Assembly: GCF_947631635.1 (NCBI RefSeq)
Contig: NZ_CANRMB010000002.1
Span: 62,001-126,000, forward strand
DNA length: 64,000 nt
Direction: 5' to 3'
DNA from: an uncultured Dysosmobacter sp.
Lineage (GTDB): Bacteria; Bacillota; Clostridia; Oscillospirales; Oscillospiraceae
Numbering within the stretch: the stretch's first letter is position 1; every line of letters begins with the position of its first letter. Position numbers and translations under genes: made by a program. This document shows, piece by piece, positions 54,561 through 64,000 of this stretch. The notes under the pieces were generated by a model. The model ran no database searches and was not told the origin of the DNA. It saw only the letters and a program-made list of their open reading frames with translations.

Positions 54561-55982
54561 ATGGGTGGTTTTTTTGGAGCGATCTCCAAGCGGGATTGCG
54601 TACTGGATATCTTTTTCGGAGTGGACTACCACTCCCACCTGGGCACCCGCCGGGGCGGCATGGCGGTCTATGACCCTGCCACCGGCTTCCAGCGGCAGAT
54701 CCACAACATCGAAAACACGCCGTTCCGCACCAAATTTGAGAGCGACCTGGCGGACTTCCACGGATGCAGCGGCATCGGCTGCATCAGCGACACGGACCCC
54801 CAGCCCCTGCTGGTCCGGTCCCATCTGGGACTGTACGCCATCACCACCGTCGGCATCATCAACAACGCCGAGACGCTGGTGGAGACCTATTTCTCCGACC
54901 ACGGGCACCAGTTCATGGCCATGAGCAGCGGCAAGGTGAACTCCACAGAACTGACGGCGGCGCTCATCAACCAGAAGGACTCCCTGGTGGAGGGCATCCG
55001 CCACGCCCAGGAGGTCATCGACGGCTCCGCCACCATTCTGCTGCTGACGCCGGAGGGCATCATCGCCGCCCGGGACAAGCTGGGGCGGCTGCCGGTGCTG
55101 GTGGGCAAAAACGAGGAGGGACACTGCGTCTCCTTCGAGTCCTTCGCCTATCAGAAGCTGGGCTACCAGACCGCCTATGAGCTTGGCCCCCAGGAGATCG
55201 TGCGGGTCACGGCGGAGGGTGTGGAATCCCTCTCTCCCCCGGGGGAGAAGATGCGCATCTGCGCCTTCCTCTGGACCTACTACGGCTATCCCAACTCCAA
55301 CTATGAGGACGTCAACGTGGAGGTCATGCGCTACCGCAACGGTGAGATCATGGCCCGGGACGAGGTGGCCCAGGGCCACCTGCCCAAGGTGGACTTTGTG
55401 GCCGGCGTGCCAGACTCCGGCCTGCCCCACGCCATCGGCTTTGCCAACCGCAGCGGCAAGCCCTTCGCCCGGCCCTTCGTGAAATACACCCCCACCTGGC
55501 CCCGGTCCTTCATGCCCGCCAATCAGGACGTGCGGAATCAGGTTGCCAAGATGAAGCAGATCCCCGTTCCCGAGCTGATCGAGGGCAAGAAGCTGCTGTT
55601 TGTGGACGACTCCATCGTCCGGGGCACCCAGCTGCGGGAGACGGTGGAATTCCTGTACGACAGCGGCGCCGCGGAGGTCCATATGCGCTCCGCCTGCCCG
55701 CCCATCATGTACGGCTGCAAATATCTGAACTTCTCCCGCAGCAACTCCGACATGGAGCTGCTGGCCCGCCGCACCATCCAGGACCTGGAGGGCGACGAGG
55801 GGCAGCAGCACCTGGACGAATACGCCGACGCCAAGACCCAGCGGGGCCAGTGCCTGCTGAGCACCATCTGCAAGCAGCTGGGCTTTGACTCCCTGGGCTA
55901 CCAGTCCCTGGACGGCCTGCTGGAGGCCATCGGCATCGACAAAGACAAGATCTGCACCTATTGCTGGAACGGCAAGGAATGA
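54561..55982 (+). CDS. PurF paralogue lacking the catalytic cysteine (amidophosphoribosyltransferase-like)
   Basis: A 473-residue protein with the same two-part plan as PurF. The N-terminal Ntn-hydrolase domain starts MGGFFGAISKRDC: the nucleophile Cys that must follow Met in PurF is Gly here, and the HRGQE motif is replaced by YHSHLGTRRGG. The C-terminal phosphoribosyltransferase half is intact, with PRPP loop LLFVDDSIVRGTQLRE and PDSGLPHAIGF. A Cys-rich tail CTYCWNG ends it. Similar proteins with an MGGFFG start occur, to my knowledge, in Bacteroidetes and are labelled amidophosphoribosyltransferase. It cannot use glutamine by the normal chemistry. A true purF follows two genes later. It may use ammonia, or be regulatory. 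Confidence 0.85.
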   Translation: MGGFFGAISKRDCVLDIFFGVDYHSHLGTRRGGMAVYDPATGFQRQIHNIENTPFRTKFESDLADFHGCSGIGCISDTDPQPLLVRSHLGLYAITTVGIINNAETLVETYFSDHGHQFMAMSSGKVNSTELTAALINQKDSLVEGIRHAQEVIDGSATILLLTPEGIIAARDKLGRLPVLVGKNEEGHCVSFESFAYQKLGYQTAYELGPQEIVRVTAEGVESLSPPGEKMRICAFLWTYYGYPNSNYEDVNVEVMRYRNGEIMARDEVAQGHLPKVDFVAGVPDSGLPHAIGFANRSGKPFARPFVKYTPTWPRSFMPANQDVRNQVAKMKQIPVPELIEGKKLLFVDDSIVRGTQLRETVEFLYDSGAAEVHMRSACPPIMYGCKYLNFSRSNSDMELLARRTIQDLEGDEGQQHLDEYADAKTQRGQCLLSTICKQLGFDSLGYQSLDGLLEAIGIDKDKICTYCWNGKE

Positions 55983-56047
55983 TCCCTGATCTCAGGATCT
56001 TTGATTTTCAAAAACTGTAAAATTTACGACATAGGAGGACAAACATC

Positions 56048-56756
<709 letters not shown>

Positions 56757-56767
<11 letters not shown>

Positions 56768-58271
56768 AGAAAAGACTCCGGCGGACCGTCTCAACGGAGA
56801 GGCGGTCCCGGCCGGTCTTTCTATTCCAAAGCGCCACATTCACGAGGAATGCGGCGTGTTCGGCGTTTATTCGGAGTCCCCCGCCGACGTGGCCTCCCTG
56901 GCCTACTACGCCCTCTACGCTCTGCAGCACCGGGGGCAGGAGAGCGCGGGCATCGTGGTGAACGACGACGGCATGTTCTCCTCCTACCGGGACGTGGGCC
57001 TGGTCAGCGAGGTGTTCCCCCCGGAGCGGCTGTCCGCCCTGGGCACCGGGCATATCGCCGTGGGCCATGTGCGCTACGGCACTACCGGCTCTGACAACAA
57101 GCGGAACGTCCAGCCCATTGTGGTGAACCACTACAAGGGACGGATAGCCCTGGCTCACAACGGCAATTTGACCAACTCCCTGGCCCTGCGCTCGGAGCTG
57201 GAAAGCCAGGGCTCCATCTTTCACACCACCACGGATTCCGAGGTCATCGCCTACATCATCGTCCAGGAGCGGCTGAAGGCCCCCTCCATCGAGGCCGCCG
57301 TATCCGCCGCCATGGACCGCATCGTGGGGGCCTACTCCCTGGTCATCTCCTCCCCCAGCAAGCTCATCGCCGTCCGGGACCCCAACGGCTTCCGGCCCCT
57401 GTGCATGGGCAGGCTGAAGGACGGCTCCGTGGTGTTCGCCTCCGAGTCCTGTGCCCTGGACGCCATCGGCGCCAGGTTTGAGCGGGACATCCTGCCCGGC
57501 GAGATCGTGGTGGCGGACAAAAACGGTGTCAGGTCCGACACCAGCCACTGCGGCAGAGCGCCGAAAAAGCTCTGTGTCTTTGAGTTCATCTACTTTGCCC
57601 GGCCTGACTCCGTCATCGACGGCAGCAGCGTCCACACCGCCCGGCAGCGGGCCGGCGCCTTTCTGGCGCTGGAGCACCCCGTCCAGGCGGATATCGTGGT
57701 GGGCGTGCCGGATTCCGGCCTGGACGCCGCCATGGGCTATGCCCGTCAGTCCGGCATTCCCTACGGCATGGGCTTTATCAAAAACAAGTACATCGGCCGG
57801 ACCTTCATCTCCCCCACCCAGGCCATGCGGGAGAACGAGGTCAACATCAAGCTGAACCCCATCCGCTCCGTGGTGGAGGGCAAGCGGGTGGTCCTGATCG
57901 ATGACTCCATCGTCCGGGGCACCACCTGCCGCCGCACCATCGACCTGCTGCGCAGGGCGGGGGCCAGGGAGATCCACATGCGGGTCAGCGCGCCGCCCTT
58001 CGTGGCGGCCTGCTACTACGGCACCGACATCGACGACCCCAGCAAACTGATCGCCACCCACCACACCGTGGAGGAGATCGCCGAGATCATCGGCGTGGAC
58101 TCCCTGGGCTACCTGAGCCTGAACGACGTGGTGAAGCTGGCGGACAATACAGAATGCGGTTTCTGCACCGCCTGCTTCGGCGGCGGCTATCCCACCGCCA
58201 TCCCCCAGGACGGCGGCAAGGACCGCTTTGAGTGCAAGATCAGCGAAAGGAAGAGAGAGCAACATGCGTAG
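56757..58271 (+). CDS. purF: amidophosphoribosyltransferase
   Basis: A 504-residue PurF with a propeptide of about 31 residues before the catalytic Cys in EECGVFG, so processing is needed to expose the N-terminal nucleophile. The glutaminase domain has LQHRGQESAGI, GHVRYGTTG and AHNGNLTNS. The phosphoribosyltransferase domain has VVLIDDSIVRGTT and the PDSGLDAAMGYA segment. C-terminal CGFCTACFGG cysteines may ligate an iron-sulfur cluster as in the Bacillus enzyme. It makes 5-phosphoribosylamine, the first committed purine step. The start overlaps purC. Confidence 0.96.
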
Positions 58272-59298
58272 TTTTTCTGACAGCTATCGGGAGGCCGGCG
58301 TCAATATCGAGGCCGGCTATGAGGGCGTGCGCCTGATGAAGGAGCACGTCGCCCGTACCATGATCCCTGGCGTGGTGTCCGACATCGGCGGCTTCGGCGG
58401 CCTGTTTGCCCCGGATATGAAGGGCATGACCAATCCGGTGCTGGTCTCCGGCACCGACGGCGTGGGTACCAAGATCCGCATCGCCCAGCTGCTGGACAAG
58501 CATGACACCGTGGGCATCGACTGCGTGGCCATGTGCGTCAACGACATCATCTGCTGCGGCGCGAAGCCCCTGTTTTTCCTGGATTACATCGCCCTGGGCA
58601 AAAACGAGCCGGAAAAGGTCGCCACCCTGGTCTCCGGCGTGGCGGAGGGCTGCGTCCAGGCGGGCTGCGCCCTCATCGGCGGCGAGACCGCCGAGCACCC
58701 CGGCACCATGGCCGCCGACGACTATGACCTGGCGGGCTTTTCCGTGGGTCTGGTGGACAAGCCCAAGGTCATCGACCACAGCGCCATGAAGGCCGGGGAC
58801 GTGATCCTGGCCCTGCCCTCCTCCGGCATCCACTCCAACGGCTTCTCCCTGGTGCGGAAGGTCTTCAATGTGGAGCACGCCAATCTGAACCTCCACTGCG
58901 ACGAGCTGGGCCGCACCCTGGGCGAGGCGCTGCTGGAGCCCACGGTCATCTATGTGAAGCCCGTTCTCGCCTGCATCGAGGCTGCCGCCGTCAAGGGGAT
59001 CAGCCATATCACCGGCGGCGGCTTCTTTGAGAACATCCCCCGCTGCCTGGCGGAGGGCCTCACCGCCAAAATCGAGAAGGCCGCCATCCAGACACCGCCC
59101 ATCTTCCACATGCTCCAGCGGCAGGGCCGCATCCCCGAGCACGACATGTTCAACACCTACAACATGGGCGTGGGCATGACCGTCATCGTGGCGAAGGAGG
59201 ACGCGGACAAGGCTCTGGCCGCGCTGAAGGCGGAGGGCTGCGGCGCCTATGTCATCGGCGAGATCGTGAAGAGCGGCGAGCGGGTGACGCTATGCTGA
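58264..59298 (+). CDS. purM: phosphoribosylformylglycinamidine cyclo-ligase
   Basis: A 344-residue AIR synthetase: YREAGVNIEAGYEGVRLMK, SGTDGVGTKIRIA, CVAMCVNDIICCGAKPLFFL, LIGGETAEHPG and ITGGGFFENIPR are family motifs for nucleotide and metal binding. I start at the ATG at 58264 after AGGAAGAGAG; the longer ORF-track start is inside purF. It overlaps purF by 8 bp and purN by 7 bp. Confidence 0.96.
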   Translation: MRSFSDSYREAGVNIEAGYEGVRLMKEHVARTMIPGVVSDIGGFGGLFAPDMKGMTNPVLVSGTDGVGTKIRIAQLLDKHDTVGIDCVAMCVNDIICCGAKPLFFLDYIALGKNEPEKVATLVSGVAEGCVQAGCALIGGETAEHPGTMAADDYDLAGFSVGLVDKPKVIDHSAMKAGDVILALPSSGIHSNGFSLVRKVFNVEHANLNLHCDELGRTLGEALLEPTVIYVKPVLACIEAAAVKGISHITGGGFFENIPRCLAEGLTAKIEKAAIQTPPIFHMLQRQGRIPEHDMFNTYNMGVGMTVIVAKEDADKALAALKAEGCGAYVIGEIVKSGERVTLC

Positions 59299-59897
59299 GA
59301 AAAGCCAGAATCGCCGTTTTTGTCTCCGGCGGCGGCACCAACCTGGAGGCGCTGCTGAACGCCCAGGAGTCCGGCGCCATCCCCCATGGGGAGATCGTAC
59401 TGGTGGTCGCCAGCAATGAGACCGCCTATGCCCTGAAGCGGGCGGAAAACCACGGCGTCCCCGGCGTGGCCGTTCCCAGAAAACAGATGAGCCAGGAGGC
59501 GTTCGAGGCCGGCATCTCCCGGAAGCTGGCGGAATACCAGGTGGACGTCATCGTCCTGGCCGGGTTCCTGTCCATTCTCTCCGAGCGCTTTGTCAAGCAG
59601 TGGCCCCAGCGCATCCTCAACGTCCACCCCTCCCTGATCCCCTCCTTCTGCGGCAAGGGGATGTACGGCCTGAAGGTCCATGAGGCCGCTTTGGAAAAGG
59701 GCGTGAAGGTCACCGGCGCCACCGTCCATCTGGTAAACGAGATCCCCGACGGCGGCCGCATCCTGCTGCAAAAGGCAGTGGACATCCTGCCGGAGGACAC
59801 GGCGGAGACCCTCCAGCGCCGGGTGATGGAGCAGGCGGAATGGGTCCTGCTGCCCCAAGCCACGGAACTGGTCTGCAAACAAATCACAGAAAGCTGA
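59292..59897 (+). CDS. purN: phosphoribosylglycinamide formyltransferase
   Basis: A 201-residue folate-dependent GAR transformylase with VFVSGGGTNLEALL near the start (usually SGxGSN), VLAGFLSILSERF, and the catalytic NVHPSLIPSFCGKGMYG containing Asn and His, with Asp in NEIPDGGRIL region. The length is normal. It adds a formyl group from 10-formyl-tetrahydrofolate. Coupled to purM by a short overlap. Confidence 0.94.
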   Translation: MLRKARIAVFVSGGGTNLEALLNAQESGAIPHGEIVLVVASNETAYALKRAENHGVPGVAVPRKQMSQEAFEAGISRKLAEYQVDVIVLAGFLSILSERFVKQWPQRILNVHPSLIPSFCGKGMYGLKVHEAALEKGVKVTGATVHLVNEIPDGGRILLQKAVDILPEDTAETLQRRVMEQAEWVLLPQATELVCKQITES

Positions 59898-59908
59898 GGA
59901 GTTTTTTC

Positions 59909-61087
59909 ATGAACGAATTGGAATTGAAATACGGCTGCAACCCCAACCAAAAGCCCTCCCGCATCTTTATGAGAGACGGCTCCGACCTGCCCATCGCGGT
60001 GCTGAACGGCAAGCCCGGCTACATCAACTTCCTGGACGCCTTCAACTCCTGGCAGCTGGTCCGGGAGCTGAAAGCCGCCACCGGCCTGCCCTCCGCCGCC
60101 TCTTTCAAGCACGTCTCCCCCGCCGGCGCCGCCGTGGGCCTGCCCCTGAGCGAGACTGACCGGAAGATCTATTTTGTGGAGGAGGTTGCCGAGCTGTCCC
60201 CCATCGCCTGCGCCTACATCCGGGCACGGGGGGCCGACCGCCTGTGCTCCTACGGCGACTGGGCGGCCCTCTCCGACGTGTGCGACGCCGCCACCGCCAA
60301 TTACCTGAAATATGAAGTCTCCGACGGCGTCATCGCCCCCGGCTACACCGAGGAGGCCCTGGAAATTCTGAAAACCAAGAAGAAGGGCAACTACAACGTG
60401 GTACAGATCGACCCCGATTACGTGCCCGCGCCCCAGGAGTACAAGGACGTGTTCGGCATCACCTTCCAGCAGGGCCGGAACAACTTTGCCATCAACGAGG
60501 CGCTGCTGGAAAATATCGTCACCGAGAACCACGACCTGCCCCAACAGGCTAAGATCGATATGATCGTCTCCCTCATCACCCTGAAATACACCCAGTCCAA
60601 CTCCGTCTGCTATGTGAAGGACGGCCAGGCCATCGGCGTGGGCGCGGGCCAGCAGAGCCGCATCCACTGCACCCGCCTGGCGGGCCAGAAGGCGGACAAC
60701 TGGTATCTGCGGCAGCATCCCAAGGTCCTGGGCCTGCAATTTGTGGACAACATCCGCCGCCCCGACCGGGACAACGCCATCGACATCTACACCTCCGACG
60801 AATATGAGGACATCCTGGCCGACGGCGTGTGGCAGAACACCTTCAAGGTCAAGCCGGACGTGCTGACCGCCGAGGAGAAAAAGGCCTGGATCGCTACCCA
60901 GTCCGGCGTCACCGTGGGCTCCGACGCCTTCTTCCCCTTCGGCGACAATGTGGAGCGGGCCAGAAAGAGCGGCGTGCAGTACATCGCGGAGCCGGGCGGA
61001 AGCATCCGGGACGACCATGTCATCGCTACGGCAAATAAATACGGCATGACCATGTGCTTTACGGGGATGCGTCTTTTCCATCACTAA
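59909..61087 (+). CDS. purH: AICAR transformylase, stand-alone (no IMP cyclohydrolase domain)
   Basis: A 392-residue protein matching only the AICAR formyltransferase half of PurH: LKYGCNPNQKPS at the start, FLDAFNSWQLVRELK, SFKHVSPAGAAVGLPL with the Lys and His of the active site, SDGVIAPGYTEEAL, and SGVTVGSDAFFPFGDNVERA, then YIAEPGGSIRDD. Bifunctional PurH is about 510-530 residues; the MGS-like cyclohydrolase domain is absent. The ATG at 59909 follows GAGGAG. The final step (FAICAR to IMP) must be done by a gene outside the window. Confidence 0.92.
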   Translation: MNELELKYGCNPNQKPSRIFMRDGSDLPIAVLNGKPGYINFLDAFNSWQLVRELKAATGLPSAASFKHVSPAGAAVGLPLSETDRKIYFVEEVAELSPIACAYIRARGADRLCSYGDWAALSDVCDAATANYLKYEVSDGVIAPGYTEEALEILKTKKKGNYNVVQIDPDYVPAPQEYKDVFGITFQQGRNNFAINEALLENIVTENHDLPQQAKIDMIVSLITLKYTQSNSVCYVKDGQAIGVGAGQQSRIHCTRLAGQKADNWYLRQHPKVLGLQFVDNIRRPDRDNAIDIYTSDEYEDILADGVWQNTFKVKPDVLTAEEKKAWIATQSGVTVGSDAFFPFGDNVERARKSGVQYIAEPGGSIRDDHVIATANKYGMTMCFTGMRLFHH

Positions 61088-61334
61088 GGAGTACGCCTTA
61101 TGGAGATCAGCAGCAATACCGGCTCCTGTTCCTGTTGCTCCCCGGAGGAGGGGGGATATCCCTGTCCCGCCATCCTCGTCAGCGGCGGGCAAAGTGAGAC
61201 CGCTGGACACCAGATCCTTCCATCTGCGTTGGCCATGGATCGCGCTCTGTCCTTTTTCCGCGTTCCAAAAAGGCCGGAATGTATCGAATGGGAGGAACTG
61301 TCATGCTGCAGCAAGATAGAAAGGATGGTTTGCT

Positions 61335-62617
<1,283 letters not shown>

Positions 62618-62618
<1 letters not shown>

Positions 62619-64000
62619 TGGTTAGACGCATTTATGTTGAGAAAAAGCCCGCCCTGCGGCAGGAGGCCGCGGGACTTCTGAACGAGCTGCGCTCCCTGCT
62701 GGGCATCTCCGCCCTCACCGGCCTGCGGCTCATCAACCGCTACGATGTGGAGGGCCTGGACGACGCCACCTTCTACCGGGCCGTGCAGACGGTGTTCTCC
62801 GAGCCCCAGGTGGACGACGCCACCGCCGCCCTTCCTGCCGGGGACTACACCGCCTTTGCCGTGGAATACCTCCCCGGCCAGTTCGACCAGCGGGCGGATT
62901 CCGCCAGCCAGTGCATCCAGCTGATGACCCAGGGGGACCGCCCCGCCGTCCGCACCGCCAAGGTCTATCTCCTCTCCGGCGAGCTGACCCCCGCTGAAGT
63001 GGACAGGATCAAGCACTACGTCATCAACCCCGTGGAGGCCCGGGAGGCCGGACTGGAGACCGTGGACACCCTGAAAATGGAGTACGACATCCCCACCACT
63101 GTGGAGACTGTCTCCGGCTTTACCGCTTTGGACGAGGCGGCCCTCTCCGCCCTGCTGGACAGGCTGGGGCTTGCCATGGACCTGGACGACCTGAAATTCC
63201 TCCAGGCCCACTTCCGGGACGACGAGCACCGGGACCCCACCATCACGGAGATCCGGGTGGTGGACACCTACTGGTCCGACCACTGCCGCCACACCACCTT
63301 CTCCACCCATATCGACTCCGTGGAGATCTTGGACGGGGAGACAAAGGCCGCCTATGAGCGGTATCTGGCCGCCCGGGAGGAGGTCTACGGCAGAGAAAAA
63401 GCCGCTGTCCGCCCCCAGACTCTGATGGACATCGCCACCATCGGCGCAAAGGTGCTGAAAAAGCGGGGCCTGCTCACAAATATCGATCAGAGCGAGGAGA
63501 TCAACGCCTGCTCCATCCATGTCACCGCCACGGTGGACGGCGAGGAGCAGGACTGGCTGCTGATGTTCAAAAACGAGACCCACAACCACCCCACGGAGAT
63601 CGAGCCCTTCGGCGGCGCGGCCACCTGCATCGGCGGCTGCATCCGGGACCCCCTGTCCGGCCGGGCCTACGTGTATCAGGCCATGCGGGTCACCGGCTGC
63701 GGCGACCCCCGCACGCCGGTCAGCAAGACCATCCCCGGCAAGCTGCCCCAGCGCAAGCTGGCCCAGACCGCCGCGGCCGGTTACTCCTCCTACGGCAACC
63801 AGATCGGCCTTGCCACCGGCATCGTCTCTGAGATCTATCACCCCGGCTACATCGCCAAGCACCTGGAGGTGGGTGCCGTGGTAGGCGCTGCTCCGGCTGA
63901 AAACGTGGTGCGGGAACGCCCCGCCCCCGGCGACGTGGTGATCCTGCTGGGCGGCCGCACCGGCCGGGACGGCATCGGCGGCGCCACCGGCTCCTCCAAG
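62618..64000 (+). CDS. purL: phosphoribosylformylglycinamidine synthase, partial (runs off right edge)
   Basis: Not in the ORF track because it has no stop in the window. From the ATG at 62618 the first 461 residues are open. It matches the long single-chain type of FGAM synthase: an N-terminal PurS-like part (MVRRIYVEKKPALRQEAAGL), a linker with VDTYWSDHCRHTTF, then the first AIRS-like domain with FKNETHNHPTEIEPFGGAATCIGG and GRTGRDGIGGATGSS at the edge. The complete protein would be about 1230 residues with a C-terminal glutaminase, which is outside the window. Confidence 0.94.

Noticed and set aside
54000-55811. 603-residue minus-strand ORF opposite the purE/PurF-like region
   Set aside because: Shadow spanning two genes; low-complexity composition.
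59426-61210. 594-residue minus-strand ORF opposite purN/purH
   Set aside because: Same shadow effect across two well-supported genes.

Overview
The window looks like a chromosomal segment of a GC-rich gut Clostridia bacterium, probably in the Oscillospiraceae (Flavonifractor / Lawsonibacter / Oscillibacter type). This is an inference. It rests on Firmicute-style Shine-Dalgarno sequences and sigma-A promoters, SLH-domain cell-surface proteins with a CsaB-type enzyme, an L-box lysine riboswitch, MocR and PrpR-type regulators and the gene repertoire. I see no rRNA, tRNA, CRISPR array or intact transposase.

Layout. 1-1.6 kb: two flavodoxin-like reductases divergent from an HxlR regulator. 1.6-3.2 kb: gene debris (a DUF262 scrap, a decayed nifJ tail), terminators and one copy of a structured repeat. 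3.2-11.4 kb: a minus-strand purine nucleoside uptake and phosphorolysis operon (two MTAP/PNP-type phosphorylases flanking a LacI regulator, a HAD phosphatase, a BMP lipoprotein, an ABC ATPase and two permeases) behind a consensus promoter with LacI-type operators. 12.2-17.5 kb: two tandem hybrid histidine kinases. 17.6-19.3 kb: a ribokinase-family kinase and a nicotinamidase-like hydrolase behind a LacI remnant. 19.4-27.7 kb: sulfur amino acid genes, namely a sigma-54 activator, NhaC-type antiporter and MalY-type lyase behind a -24/-12 promoter, then a MocR regulator divergent from methionine gamma-lyase. 28.2-35 kb: SLH-anchored 5'-nucleotidase, dihydropyrimidinase, a DUF4330 protein and a glycosyltransferase-CsaB fusion.

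35-40.3 kb: a small unknown protein, a CLC transporter, an acyltransferase-like protein, serC, a nitroreductase and an ArsR regulator. 40.5-44.4 kb: an osmoprotectant-type (OpuC/EgtU-like) ABC operon with its GntR-RCK regulator. 44.5-47.3 kb: an ECF sigma factor with a membrane-anchored partner, and a PAP2 phosphatase. 47.4-50.4 kb: a lysine riboswitch controlling a polar amino acid ABC transporter. 50.5-53 kb: a MerR regulator with its 19-bp-spacer promoter, an SLH protein and shikimate kinase. 53.2-64 kb: a de novo purine operon led by its own GntR/UTRA regulator (purE, a Cys-less PurF paralogue, purC, purF, purM, purN, a stand-alone AICAR transformylase, purD, purL running off the edge).

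Purine metabolism links the two ends: nucleoside import and phosphorolysis on the left, a surface nucleotidase in the middle and de novo synthesis on the right. The most unusual features are a family of about 190-bp hairpin-rich repeats with terminal inverted repeats (three copies, one supplying the end of an ArsR gene), the PurF paralogue without its catalytic cysteine, and the sigma-54-controlled sulfur amino acid genes.
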